Source: Oryzomonas japonica | GTDB lineage: Bacteria; Desulfobacterota; Desulfuromonadia; Geobacterales; Pseudopelobacteraceae | Reading direction: 5' to 3' | Assembly (NCBI RefSeq): GCF_008802365.1 | Contig: NZ_VZQZ01000001.1 | Span: 62,001-126,000, forward strand | Length of the DNA: 64,000 nt | Shown: in pieces, positions 50,443-59,429 of the stretch | Numbering within the stretch: position 1 is the stretch's first letter | Layout: each line of letters begins with the position of its first letter | Made by a program: the position numbers and the translations under genes | Notes under the pieces: generated by a model | What the model was told of the DNA's origin: nothing | The model's database searches: none | Seen by the model: the letters and a program-made list of their open reading frames with translations, nothing else

Positions 50443-52010
50443 GTCCGAGCCTGCCCCCGGAAGAACTGGCCACCACCGCCCTGCGGCTGGGCATCGCCTG
50501 CCAACCCGAGATCGCGGTGGCCGAGGTCGATCCGGCCCTGTTGGCCCGGGTGCCGCTGACCTTTGCCCGGGCCCACGCCATCCTGCCCCTGCGGGAACAG
50601 GATGGGCGGATCAGGATCGCCCTCTCCAGCCCCGCGGCCCTCTTGGCCCTGGACGAACTCAGGCTTCTGTTCGGTAAGCCGGTGGAGGCGGTCCTGGTGC
50701 CGGAGGCCACCCTGGGAGACGCTATCAACCACGTCTACGGCAGCCTCTCCGGCACCGCCCAGGAGGTACTCCAGGAGTTGGAGGGTGAAGACCTCTCCAC
50801 GGTGGCCACCGCGCTCAACGACCCCCAGGATCTGCTGGACCTTGCCGACGAGGCCCCGGTCATCCGGCTGTTGAACTCCATCCTCTCGGAAGCGGTCAAA
50901 GAACGGGTCAGCGACATCCACATCGAGCCCTACGAGCGCGATCTGGTGGTGCGCTTCCGCATCGACGGCATCCTCTACGAAAAGCTGACCCCCCCCAAGA
51001 TCATCCAGGATGCCCTGGTATCCCGGGTCAAGATCATGGCCGGTCTCAACATCGCCGAGAAGCGTCTGCCCCAGGACGGCCGCATCCGCGTACTCGTCGC
51101 CGGCCGCGACGTGGACATCCGCGTTTCCATCATCCCTACCTACTACGGGGAGCGGGCCGTCCTGCGCCTTCTGGACAAGAAAAAAGGGGTGCTCTCCCTG
51201 GAGGACATCGGCCTGGGGGACGAAGGGGTGCGCACCATGGAGCGGGTGCTTGCCCGCACCAGCGGCATCATCCTGGTGACCGGCCCCACCGGCAGCGGCA
51301 AATCCACCACCCTCTACGCGGCCTTGAACCGGCTCAACACCAGCGAAAAGAACATCATCACCATCGAAGACCCGATCGAATACCAGATCAAGGGCATCGG
51401 CCAGATCCAGGTCAACGCCAAGATTGACCTGACCTTTGCCGCCGGCCTGCGCTCCATCCTGCGTCAGGACCCGGACATCATCATGGTTGGTGAGATCCGC
51501 GACGCCGAAACGGCCGAGATCGCCATCCAGGCCAGCCTCACCGGCCACCTGGTGCTCTCCACCCTGCATACCAACGATGCCCCCACGGCCGTAACACGCC
51601 TGGTGGACATGGGCATCGAGCCATTCATGATCGCCTCGTCCCTGACCGCGGTCATGGCCCAGCGCCTGGTGCGGGTGATCTGCCCCCACTGCCGCGAGGA
51701 ATACCGGCCGGTGGAACAGTATGCCGGCATCACCCTGCCGGAGCGCCTCTACCGGGGCCGGGGCTGCGACAAATGCTACGGCCTGGGTACCATGGGGCGC
51801 AGCGCCATCTACGAGATCATGCCGGTGGACCAGGAGGTCTGCTCCATGATCATCAAACGCGCCCATGCCGGCGAGATCAAGGAATACGCCGTATCCCACG
51901 GCATGAAGACCCTGCGGGACGACGGCCTGGCCCGTGCCGCCGCCGGCGTCACCACCATCGAAGAAGTGCTGCGCGTCACCCAGGAAGACTATGCCGACGT
52001 ACCGGTATAA
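50439..52010 (+). CDS. gspE: Type II secretion ATPase GspE
   Basis: 523 residues. The N-terminal GspE_N domain is followed by the secretion ATPase: Walker A 'VTGPTGSGKSTTLYAAL', Asp box 'ITIEDPIEYQIKGIGQIQV', Walker B 'LRQDPDIIMVGEIRDAETAEIAIQAS', His box 'LTGHLVLSTLHTNDA'. Zinc-binding tetracysteine 'CPHC' with 'CDKC' near 412-445. Powers pseudopilus assembly from the cytoplasm. ATGA overlap with gspD; the end overlaps gspF. Confidence 0.96.
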   Translation: MSPSLPPEELATTALRLGIACQPEIAVAEVDPALLARVPLTFARAHAILPLREQDGRIRIALSSPAALLALDELRLLFGKPVEAVLVPEATLGDAINHVYGSLSGTAQEVLQELEGEDLSTVATALNDPQDLLDLADEAPVIRLLNSILSEAVKERVSDIHIEPYERDLVVRFRIDGILYEKLTPPKIIQDALVSRVKIMAGLNIAEKRLPQDGRIRVLVAGRDVDIRVSIIPTYYGERAVLRLLDKKKGVLSLEDIGLGDEGVRTMERVLARTSGIILVTGPTGSGKSTTLYAALNRLNTSEKNIITIEDPIEYQIKGIGQIQVNAKIDLTFAAGLRSILRQDPDIIMVGEIRDAETAEIAIQASLTGHLVLSTLHTNDAPTAVTRLVDMGIEPFMIASSLTAVMAQRLVRVICPHCREEYRPVEQYAGITLPERLYRGRGCDKCYGLGTMGRSAIYEIMPVDQEVCSMIIKRAHAGEIKEYAVSHGMKTLRDDGLARAAAGVTTIEEVLRVTQEDYADVPV

Positions 52011-53202
52011 GGCATACACCGGTGCCGGGGCCACCGTATCCGGCTCTATCGAGGCCGACACCGAACGCCATGCCCTGGCCGAGCTCAAGGGCAAAGGGCT
52101 CCTGCCCCGAGAGGTCAGCGAAGAAGCGGCCGGGAGCGGCACGTCCCGGGCCTTCTCTTTCAAACGGGGCATCACCACCGCCGAACTGTCCCTGTTCACC
52201 CGACGCCTGGCCACCCTGGTGGCCTCCTCCGTCCCTCTGTTCGAGGCCATGGGGTCGCTGCACGAGCAGGAGGAGACCGGCCCTCTCAAACAGGTGCTGG
52301 CGCGGGTGCGGGACCGGATCGCCGAAGGCGCCTCCCTGTCCCGTGCCCTGGCGGCCGAACCGCGGATCTTCGGCGAGAGCTTCGTCAGCATGGTGGCTGC
52401 CGGCGAGGCCAGCGGCGCCCTCGATGCCGTTCTGGACCGGCTGGCCGACTTTCTGGAGGAACAGGAACAGGTAAAGAGCCGGGTCGTTTCCGCCCTGGCC
52501 TACCCGATCCTGATGGTACTGGTGGGGAGCGGGGTCATGCTCTTCCTCCTGACCGTGGTCATCCCCAAGATCGTGGTCATCTTCGAGGAGAGCAAGGCCG
52601 CCCTGCCGCTGATCACGGTGATCCTGATCAAGCTGTCCCATTTCCTGCGGGGGTGGTGGTGGATCCCGGCCGGACTGATCATAGGCTCCGTGCCGCTCTA
52701 CCGCTCCGCCATGCGGCGGGACAATCTGCGCATGAAGCGTGACCAACTACTGCTCCGATTGCCGGTAGCCGGCGGCATGCTGCAGCACCTGCTCCTGTCG
52801 CGTTTTGCCCGGGTTCTGGGGCTGTTGCTCTCCAGCGGCGTGCCGATCATCCGGGCTCTGGAGATCACCTCCGAGGTGCTGGTCAACCGGGTCTACCGCG
52901 CCTTTCTCCACGAAGTGATGGAGGAGGTTTCCCAGGGGGGCAGCCTGTCGGGAAGCCTGAAGAAGAGCCGCCTGTTTCCCCCCATGCTGGTTCATCTTGC
53001 CGGCGTGGGCGAACGGGGCGGCACCCTGGAGGAGATGCTGCTCAAGGCGGGCACCGCCTACGAGCGGGAGTTCAGCACGCGGCTGACCCGCCTGATGGGG
53101 CTGATGGAACCGCTGTTGGTCCTCGGCATGGGCCTGGCCGTCGGCGTCGTGGTCATGGCCGTCCTCTTGCCCATATTCGAGATGAACCAGTTGATCAAGT
53201 AG
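51991..53202 (+). CDS. gspF: Type II secretion platform protein GspF
   Basis: 403 residues from ATG 51991 (MPTYRYKAYTGAG), inside the gspE tail. Two T2SSF domains: 'LSLFTRRLATLVASSVPLFEAMGSLHEQEE' and 'LLSRFARVLGLLLSSGVPIIRALEITSEV', each before a membrane helix, ending 'LLVLGMGLAVGVVVMAVLLPIFEMNQLIK'. Polytopic inner-membrane platform. In usual T2SS operons gspG follows; here glgP starts 11 bases on. Confidence 0.96.
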   Translation: MPTYRYKAYTGAGATVSGSIEADTERHALAELKGKGLLPREVSEEAAGSGTSRAFSFKRGITTAELSLFTRRLATLVASSVPLFEAMGSLHEQEETGPLKQVLARVRDRIAEGASLSRALAAEPRIFGESFVSMVAAGEASGALDAVLDRLADFLEEQEQVKSRVVSALAYPILMVLVGSGVMLFLLTVVIPKIVVIFEESKAALPLITVILIKLSHFLRGWWWIPAGLIIGSVPLYRSAMRRDNLRMKRDQLLLRLPVAGGMLQHLLLSRFARVLGLLLSSGVPIIRALEITSEVLVNRVYRAFLHEVMEEVSQGGSLSGSLKKSRLFPPMLVHLAGVGERGGTLEEMLLKAGTAYEREFSTRLTRLMGLMEPLLVLGMGLAVGVVVMAVLLPIFEMNQLIK

Positions 53203-53212
53203 GGAGAGCCCC

Positions 53213-55777
53213 ATGGACTTTACCAAAATGTTGCATAAATTCACGGTCGTTCCGTCGCTGACCGACGAGTTGGTTGCGCTCCAGCGGGTTGCCTACAACA
53301 TCTGGTGGTGCTGGGAACCGGACGCCATCAACCTCTTCCGCCGCCTGGACACCGAATTGTGGGAAGCCACGCGCCACAACCCGGTTGAGATGCTGGGCAT
53401 CCTCCAGCAGACCACCCTGGAGAGCCTGAAGAACGATGAAGGCTTCATGGCCCATCTCGCTATGGTGGACGAGAAGCTTTCCGACTATCTGGCGGAGAAA
53501 ACCTGGTTCCAGAAGACCTGCAACGGCAGTTCCCAGATGAAGGCGGCCTATTTTTCCATGGAGTTCGGGCTGCATGAGTCGCTGCCGGTCTATTCCGGCG
53601 GTCTGGGCATCCTGGCCGGCGACCACCTCAAATCGGCCTCCGACCTGGGGCTGCCCCTGGTGGGCGTGGGGCTGCTCTACCGCCAGGGCTACTTCCGCCA
53701 GTATCTCAACAACGAGGGGTGGCAGCAGGAGTACTACCCGGAGAACGATTTCTACAACCTGCCGCTGACCCTGGAGCGGGACGCACAGGGAACCCCGCTC
53801 AGCATAGAGTTGGACTTCGGCCCCCGCAGATTCAAGGTGCACATCTGGCGGGTGCAGGTCGGCCGAGTGCCGCTCTACCTGTTGGACACCAATCTGGAGG
53901 AGAACAACCCCGACGACCGCCTGATCACGGCGCAGCTCTACGGCGGCGATCAGGAGATGCGCATCCTGCAGGAGATCCTGTTGGGGATCGGCGGCATTCG
54001 CGCCCTGCGCGCCCTGGGGATCATCCCCAACGTGTGCCACATGAACGAAGGGCATGCCGCCTTCCTGGCCCTGGAACGCATCCTGCTCCTGATGGAGAAA
54101 CGGGGCGTCCGGTTCAACGAGGCCCTGGAGATCGTCAGAGCCGGCAACGTCTTCACCACCCATACCCCGGTGGAGGCGGGCATCGACCATTTCCCCGCCG
54201 AACTGCTGGATCGCTATTTCGGTAAATACTACCGCTCCCTCGGCCTGAGTCGCGACGATTTCCTCGGCCTGGGGCGCCAGAACCCGAAGAACCCCCAGGA
54301 GACCTTCTGCATGGCGGTACTGGCCCTCAAGCTGGCCGGCCACGCCAACGGCGTCAGCGAACTGCACGGCGAGGTCTCGCGCAAGATGTGGAAGAACACC
54401 TGGCCGGAACTGCCCGAGGAGCAATTGCCGCTCACCTCCATCACCAACGGCGTCCATACCCGCACCTGGATGTCCAACCACATGGCCAGCCTGCTGGTGC
54501 GCTACCTGGGGACCCGCTGGCTGGACGACCCGACCGACCACAACGTCTGGCGCCGTGTTTCAAAGATCCCGGACGCCGAGTTGTGGCGCACCCGCCAGAG
54601 CTGCCGCGAAAAGCTGGTGGATTTTGCCCGCAAGCGTCTCAAGGAACAGCTGGTCAAGGTGGGGGCCACGGTCAAGGAGATCGCCACGGCCGAGGAGGTC
54701 TTGGACCCGGAGGTGCTGACCATCGGCTTTGCCCGCCGCTTTGCCACCTATAAACGCGGCACGCTGCTGATGCGTGACCTGGACCGGCTGGCGCGCATCC
54801 TCAACAATACGGAGATGCCGGTGCAGATCATCTTCGCCGGCAAGGCCCATCCCCAGGATCAGGAGGGGAAGGAACTGATCCGCCAGATCAATCAGATCTC
54901 CGACTTGGAACGTTTCCGCCACCGGATCGTCTTCATCGAGGACTACGACATGGCGGTGGCCCGCCACCTGGTGCAGGGGGTGGACGTGTGGCTCAACACC
55001 CCACGGAGGCCCCTGGAGGCCAGCGGCACCAGCGGCATGAAGGTGGCCTTCAACGGCGGCCTCAACATGAGCATCCTCGACGGCTGGTGGTGCGAGGGGT
55101 ACCAGGGCAACAACGGCTGGGCCATCGGCAAGGGCGAGGTCTACGAGGATACGGAGTACCAGAACCAGGTGGAGAGCCGGGCCATCTACGATCTGCTGGA
55201 AAAGGAGATCGTCCCCCATTTCTACGACCGGGGCAGCGACGGCATCCCCCGCTCCTGGATCGCCACCATGAAAGCCTCCATGCAGAGCCTCTGCCCGGTA
55301 TTCTCCACCGACCGTATGGTGCAGGAATACGCCGGCCGCTCCTATACCCCTTCCTATCAGCAATGGAAACAGTTGGTGGACGACAACCTGGCCCTAGCCC
55401 TGGACCTGGCACGTTGGAAGGAGCGCACCTTCAATGCCTGGCCGCTGGTGCGCATCGAGGATGCCTCTGCCCAGGTCGCCGATGCCGTGGCGGTGGGCAG
55501 TCTCGTGCCGGTGTCCGCCAAGGTATTCCTGGGGGATCTTCCGGTGGAGGATGTGGCGGTGGAGGGGTATTTCGGCGTATTGGATTCAACCGGAAACATT
55601 CAGGGAGGGGAAACGGTCCCCTTGGAGAGTGTAACGCCGGCCGGCAACGGCCTCTACCTGTTCAGCGGCACCATTGAATGCCGCTTTTGCGGTCGGCACG
55701 GTTTCATGCTGCGGGTCATGCCCCGGCACAAGGTGCTGGGGAATGTGTACGAACCGGGGTATCTGCTCTGGGGATGA
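53213..55777 (+). CDS. glgP: Alpha-glucan (glycogen) phosphorylase
   Basis: 854 residues. Releases glucose 1-phosphate from glycogen or maltodextrin. The compact-type N-terminus 'LVALQRVAYNIWWCWEPDAINLFRRLD' and 'AAYFSMEFGLHESLPVYSGGLGILAGDHLKSASDLG' belong to the archaeal/bacterial GlgP subgroup with an N-terminal DUF3417-like region. The PLP lysine is Lys610 in 'EASGTSGMKVAFNGGLN'. Further marks: 'FARRFATYKRGTLL' and 'FAGKAHPQDQEGK'. The preceding Shine-Dalgarno is GGGAGAG. It lies inside the T2SS gene series, between gspF and gspL, with a hairpin at its stop. The phosphohexomutase at 440 could use its product. Confidence 0.96.
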   Translation: MDFTKMLHKFTVVPSLTDELVALQRVAYNIWWCWEPDAINLFRRLDTELWEATRHNPVEMLGILQQTTLESLKNDEGFMAHLAMVDEKLSDYLAEKTWFQKTCNGSSQMKAAYFSMEFGLHESLPVYSGGLGILAGDHLKSASDLGLPLVGVGLLYRQGYFRQYLNNEGWQQEYYPENDFYNLPLTLERDAQGTPLSIELDFGPRRFKVHIWRVQVGRVPLYLLDTNLEENNPDDRLITAQLYGGDQEMRILQEILLGIGGIRALRALGIIPNVCHMNEGHAAFLALERILLLMEKRGVRFNEALEIVRAGNVFTTHTPVEAGIDHFPAELLDRYFGKYYRSLGLSRDDFLGLGRQNPKNPQETFCMAVLALKLAGHANGVSELHGEVSRKMWKNTWPELPEEQLPLTSITNGVHTRTWMSNHMASLLVRYLGTRWLDDPTDHNVWRRVSKIPDAELWRTRQSCREKLVDFARKRLKEQLVKVGATVKEIATAEEVLDPEVLTIGFARRFATYKRGTLLMRDLDRLARILNNTEMPVQIIFAGKAHPQDQEGKELIRQINQISDLERFRHRIVFIEDYDMAVARHLVQGVDVWLNTPRRPLEASGTSGMKVAFNGGLNMSILDGWWCEGYQGNNGWAIGKGEVYEDTEYQNQVESRAIYDLLEKEIVPHFYDRGSDGIPRSWIATMKASMQSLCPVFSTDRMVQEYAGRSYTPSYQQWKQLVDDNLALALDLARWKERTFNAWPLVRIEDASAQVADAVAVGSLVPVSAKVFLGDLPVEDVAVEGYFGVLDSTGNIQGGETVPLESVTPAGNGLYLFSGTIECRFCGRHGFMLRVMPRHKVLGNVYEPGYLLWG

Positions 55778-55805
55778 CGGGCAGCCCCCTGCCCGTTTAT
55801 TTGAT
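55777..55805 (+). terminator. Hairpin overlapping the glgP stop (probable weak terminator)
   Basis: ACGGGCAG (55777-55784) pairs perfectly with CTGCCCGT (55789-55796) around CCCC and is followed by TTATTTGATTATT. It begins on the last base of the glgP stop. This suggests that transcription partly ends before gspL. Confidence 0.6.
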
Positions 55806-55828
55806 TATTAACGTAACATAGGAACGAC

Positions 55829-57142
55829 ATGGACTATCTGGTCATACAGGTCGAATCACAACGTGTTCTTGCGGCCCGCTTCGGGGTTGGGGGCACGTCC
55901 CTCTCCTTTTCGGGGGCAGCCGAATTCGAAATAACCGAGGAACAGCCGCTCTCCGCTATCGCCGGCCGGATCGCAGCCGGTATCGACGGCGCGCCGCGCG
56001 TCGTGCTCTGCCTCTCCCCGACACTGTTCGCCCAGCGGGAGGTGGAGTTGCCGCTGGATAACCTGCGCAAGGTGCGGGAGGTGCTGCCGGGGCAAATGCA
56101 GGGCGAGATCGCCCTGCCGGTGGAAGAGGTCGTGTTCGATGCCCTCCCGCTCGAAAGCGGGCGCTACCTGGCCCTGTGGGCGCGCAAGGCCGATCTCGGC
56201 CACGCCATCGACACCTTCCGGGAGGCCGGCTGCGAACCGCAGGTGATCACATCCGCCCCCTTCGCCTGGAACTTCCTGCCGGAATGCCCCGCCGACGCCG
56301 CGGTGTGCGACGGCACCGCCCTGGCGATCATGAGTGGAGACCGGGTGACCTTCGCCCGCGCCCTTGACGCCGCCGAACCGCACCAAGGGATCACCGCCAC
56401 CCTGGCGGCCCTGGAACTGGCGGAGGCACCGCTCCCTCCCCGGCTGGTCCTCTTCGGCGAACGAGCGGCCGAACTCGCAGCCAGCGGCGACCTTGCCCTG
56501 CCAACGGAGCGGCTGGAAATGCCCCATGCCCTGGCCCCCCTGTTTAAAACCGATCAGGCATTCCAACACCTGGCCGGGCTCCTGGCCGTGGCCCGGGCCT
56601 GCCAAGCCGGCGCGCTCCCCGACTTCCGCCGTTTGGAACTGGCCTGGACGGCCGGTGACGCCGCCCTGCGGAAAAAACTCATGGTAACCGCCTCCCTTTT
56701 GGCCGCGGCGGTTATCCTGCTGTTCGTCTCCCAGGGGCTCAAGTACCGGGCCGCGAAGGCCGATCTAACCTCCCTGGACAAATCCATAGCCGCCATCTAC
56801 CGGGGGATCTTCCCCGGCCGCCCCAAGGCCGTGGATGAAGTGGCCGAGGTCAAGGGGGAGATCAGAAAGCTGGCCGGCCCAGCGGAGGGAAGCTCCTCCC
56901 TCGACGTATTCAAGAAACTGGCCGAAGCCAAGGGTACCACCATCAACGGCCTTTACGAGGCCGAGCTTGAGGGGGGGAACCTGCGAGTAAAGGGGGATGC
57001 CCGGTCGGCCCAGGCGGTCAACGAATTCAAGGCGGCCCTGGCGCCGTTCATGGCGACCGTGGAGTTGGGTGAGGTCAAAAGCCGCCCCGACGGCTCCGTG
57101 ACCTTCACCCTGGTCGGCACGCTCAAGGAGGCCAGGAAATGA
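55829..57142 (+). CDS. gspL: Type II secretion protein GspL (PilM-like)
   Basis: 437 residues. The N-terminal about 270 residues have the actin/PilM-like cytoplasmic pattern ('PRVVLCLSPTLFAQREVELPLDNLRKVREVLPGQMQGEIALPVEEVVFDAL'). A membrane helix lies near 288-306 ('LMVTASLLAAAVILLFVSQGL'). A periplasmic ferredoxin-like domain follows ('LRVKGDARSAQAVNEFKAALAPFMATVELGEVKSRPDGSVTFTLVG'). GspL recruits GspE to the platform. It overlaps gspM by four bases (ATGA). Confidence 0.87.
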   Translation: MDYLVIQVESQRVLAARFGVGGTSLSFSGAAEFEITEEQPLSAIAGRIAAGIDGAPRVVLCLSPTLFAQREVELPLDNLRKVREVLPGQMQGEIALPVEEVVFDALPLESGRYLALWARKADLGHAIDTFREAGCEPQVITSAPFAWNFLPECPADAAVCDGTALAIMSGDRVTFARALDAAEPHQGITATLAALELAEAPLPPRLVLFGERAAELAASGDLALPTERLEMPHALAPLFKTDQAFQHLAGLLAVARACQAGALPDFRRLELAWTAGDAALRKKLMVTASLLAAAVILLFVSQGLKYRAAKADLTSLDKSIAAIYRGIFPGRPKAVDEVAEVKGEIRKLAGPAEGSSSLDVFKKLAEAKGTTINGLYEAELEGGNLRVKGDARSAQAVNEFKAALAPFMATVELGEVKSRPDGSVTFTLVGTLKEARK

Positions 57143-57690
57143 TGAACCTGCTGGCAGAACTCCAAGACTTCTGGCGCGACCTGGACCGCCGCACCCGGCT
57201 CACGGCCGGATACTGCCTGATCGCCCTCCTGGCCGTCTTCCTTTTGTGGTCGGCCCTGGCCGGTCGCACTGCGGCCCTGGAACAGAAACGTCACGCGCGG
57301 GAGGCGGTGCTCAAAGAACTGCTGCCGCTCAGTGTTGCCTACCGCACGGCCAAGCAATCCTCCGACCAGCTAGCTGGGCGCATGGCATCGGTCCGTCCCG
57401 ACGATTCCGTCGCCAAGGTCATCGACGAGATCGGCATCAAGGGCAAAGGGGTCAAGATCGCCCCGATCAAGGGGGAAGAGCGGGGCGGCATGCTGGAAGA
57501 TGCCGCCGACGTGAGGATCGACGCTGTGACCGCCAATGAGGCCATCAACCTGATCTACCGCCTGGAAAAGGGGGGACGGCCGGTACTGGTGAAAAAGGCC
57601 AACCTGCGGGTTCGTTTCGACGACCCCTCCCGCCTCGACCTGGCCCTGATCGTCGCCCTGCTGAAACCGGCCCCCGGACAGCGCAAATGA
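57139..57690 (+). CDS. gspM: Type II secretion protein GspM
   Basis: 183 residues. Short cytoplasmic N-terminus, one helix 'LTAGYCLIALLAVFLLWSAL' (about 21-40) and a periplasmic part with coiled coil 'ALEQKRHAREAVLKELLPLSVAYRT' and the GspM-like 'DVRIDAVTANEAINLIYRLEKGGRPVLVKKANLRVRFDDPSRLDLALIVALLKP'. It partners GspL. Sequence conservation in the family is low; position and topology support the name. Confidence 0.85.
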   Translation: MMNLLAELQDFWRDLDRRTRLTAGYCLIALLAVFLLWSALAGRTAALEQKRHAREAVLKELLPLSVAYRTAKQSSDQLAGRMASVRPDDSVAKVIDEIGIKGKGVKIAPIKGEERGGMLEDAADVRIDAVTANEAINLIYRLEKGGRPVLVKKANLRVRFDDPSRLDLALIVALLKPAPGQRK

Positions 57691-58529
57691 TACCACGGCA
57701 ACGCCTGCTGCGGGTGGGCGGCCTGCTGGCGGCGGGTATAGCCCTCTTCCTGGCCTGCACCTACCTCTTCCTGCCCACGCAACGGGTGAACGAACTGATC
57801 GGCCGCCTGTTGGCCGATCAGGGACTTGCCCTGACTCCCGGAGCGCACAAAACCTTGCTCCCCGGCCTGGCGTGGCGCCAGCCGGTCCTCTCCTCCGACC
57901 AGGGGGCGCTGGCGCGCTTCGACCGGCTGGCCGTCCGGCTCCGGCTGCTGCCGCTGGCAACGGGGCACGCCGTGGTCGGCGTAACCGCGGCCCTGGGGGC
58001 GGGACACCTGGACCTGGGATACGGCATCAACGGCCCGGACGCCCTGGAACTCGCCGCCGACGGCATACAGTTGTCGGACATCCCGTTCTTCAAGACTGTC
58101 CTGGGCGCCACGGCCGGGGGAAGCCTCTGGAGCGAGGGGAGGCTTACCCGCAAATCGGGCAGGGTGTCCGGCGACCTAAAGTTGGAGGTGAAACAGCTGG
58201 CATTCACCGGGGTCAAACTGGGGGCCTTTCCGCTGCCCGACGCCGCGAATCTGCGTTGCCAGGGGATGGTACGGGTCACGAACGGCCGGGCGCGACTGGA
58301 GAGCTTCACCCTGCAGGGGGACGGCCTCTACATGCGGCTGTCGGGGGAACTCCCGGGTGGCGCCAATGCCGCGACGCTGCCGCTCAACCTGACCCTTGAG
58401 ATCATGCCCAAGCCGGAGTTCATGGACAAACAGAAGCTGGTGTTCCTGCTTTTGGCCAAGTTCACGGCCTCGCCCGGCGTGTATAAGGTGCCGATCAGGG
58501 GAACCCTGCTCAAGCCGGTCATCATGTAA
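57687..58529 (+). CDS. gspN: Type II secretion protein GspN-like
   Basis: 280 residues. N-terminal helix 'LLRVGGLLAAGIALFLACTYLFLPT' (about 6-30), then a beta-rich periplasmic domain with 'LLPLATGHAVVGVTAALGAGHLDLGYGINGPDALELAADGIQLSDIPFFKTVLGATAGGSLWSEGRLTRKSG' and C-terminal 'FLLLAKFTASPGVYKVPIRGTLLKPVIM'. This is the GspN/T2SSN type found in deltaproteobacterial operons. ATGA overlap with gspM. Last gene of the group. Confidence 0.82.
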   Translation: MIPRQRLLRVGGLLAAGIALFLACTYLFLPTQRVNELIGRLLADQGLALTPGAHKTLLPGLAWRQPVLSSDQGALARFDRLAVRLRLLPLATGHAVVGVTAALGAGHLDLGYGINGPDALELAADGIQLSDIPFFKTVLGATAGGSLWSEGRLTRKSGRVSGDLKLEVKQLAFTGVKLGAFPLPDAANLRCQGMVRVTNGRARLESFTLQGDGLYMRLSGELPGGANAATLPLNLTLEIMPKPEFMDKQKLVFLLLAKFTASPGVYKVPIRGTLLKPVIM

Positions 58530-58556
58530 ATATTAAGATAAAAGCAAAGCACTTCT

Positions 58557-58724
58557 GCCACAGAGACACGGAGACACAGAGAACGTCAAAGGCGGAACCT
58601 GCTTTACAAGGAAGACTGTCGCAAAAGCCTCACAAATCAACTTCCCCTACCCCGCAAGGGGGGAGGGGACTTTTCAAGTGCTTCCTGTTTATTGCTTTTC
58701 TCTGTGTCTCTGTGTCTCCGTGGC
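58557..58724. repeat. Intergenic element bounded by 27-bp inverted repeats
   Basis: The 27-base left end (58557-58583, GCCACAGAGACACGGAGAC...) and the right end (58698-58724) are inverted copies matching at 25 of 27 positions. The interior holds a second hairpin, TCCCCTACCCC/GGGGGGAGGGGA around GCAA (58643-58670), followed by TTTTC, which could terminate the gsp transcript. No coding capacity. The interval 58530-58763 holds nothing else. Confidence 0.75.
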
Positions 58725-58763
58725 GGATGTTGATTTTGGTTTCAATCGGACGGTGAAAGCAAT

Positions 58764-59429
58764 ATGCGAATTGGACTGATGGGGGGCACCTTCAACCCGG
58801 TGCACCTTGCCCATCTTCACATAGCGGAGGAGGCGCGGGAGGCCTGTGCCCTCGACCGGGTGGTCTTTATTCCGACCGGTGACCCGCCCCACAAACCGTT
58901 GGCGGGGGAGGTGCCCTTTGCCCAGCGTAGCCGCATGGTCGCTCTGGCGATCAGCGACAATCCCTTTTTCGAACTATCGCTGGTCGAGGGTGAACGGGCC
59001 GGTAAATCCTATTCCATCGACACGATCCGTGTTTTCCGGGAGCGGTTTCCCCAGGATGAGCTCTCCTTTATCATCGGCAGCGATTCGTTCCTGGAGATCG
59101 GGCAGTGGTATCGTTTCCGGGAGATCTTCGCCTCCTGCAACCTGATCGTGGTGGAGCGGCCGGGCAAGCGCATCAGCGACCCGGTGGAAGCCCTTCCTGT
59201 TGCCATACGGGCAGAGTTCAGCTATACTTCCGGCGCACGCAGGCTGTACCATACTGCCGGCACCAGCGTCCAATTCCTTTCCGGCTACCCGCTGGATATT
59301 TCGTCCAGCGAAATCCGCGAGTTGGCAGCGGCGGGGCGTTCCATCGCCGATTTGGTGCCGCCGCAGGTGGCGGCCTACATTACAGAACAGGGGATCTACA
59401 ACACATGCCGGTCACAAAAACGACAGTAG
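58764..59429 (+). CDS. nadD: Nicotinate-nucleotide adenylyltransferase
   Basis: 221 residues. Adenylates nicotinate mononucleotide in NAD+ synthesis. Nucleotidyltransferase marks: 'GLMGGTFNPVHLAHLHIAEEA' with the HxGH-like 'HLAH' at 18-21, 'FIPTGDPPHK', 'SFIIGSDSFLEIGQWYRFREIF' and 'ISSSEIR' near the C-terminus. ATG 58764 follows GTGAAAG. Its tail overlaps rsfS by 25 bases, the normal nadD-rsfS pairing. Confidence 0.96.
   Translation: MRIGLMGGTFNPVHLAHLHIAEEAREACALDRVVFIPTGDPPHKPLAGEVPFAQRSRMVALAISDNPFFELSLVEGERAGKSYSIDTIRVFRERFPQDELSFIIGSDSFLEIGQWYRFREIFASCNLIVVERPGKRISDPVEALPVAIRAEFSYTSGARRLYHTAGTSVQFLSGYPLDISSSEIRELAAAGRSIADLVPPQVAAYITEQGIYNTCRSQKRQ

Noticed and set aside
50043-52391. 782-residue minus-strand frame opposite gspD/gspE
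   Set aside because: Spans three genuine plus-strand genes; low-complexity antisense translation with no recognisable domain.
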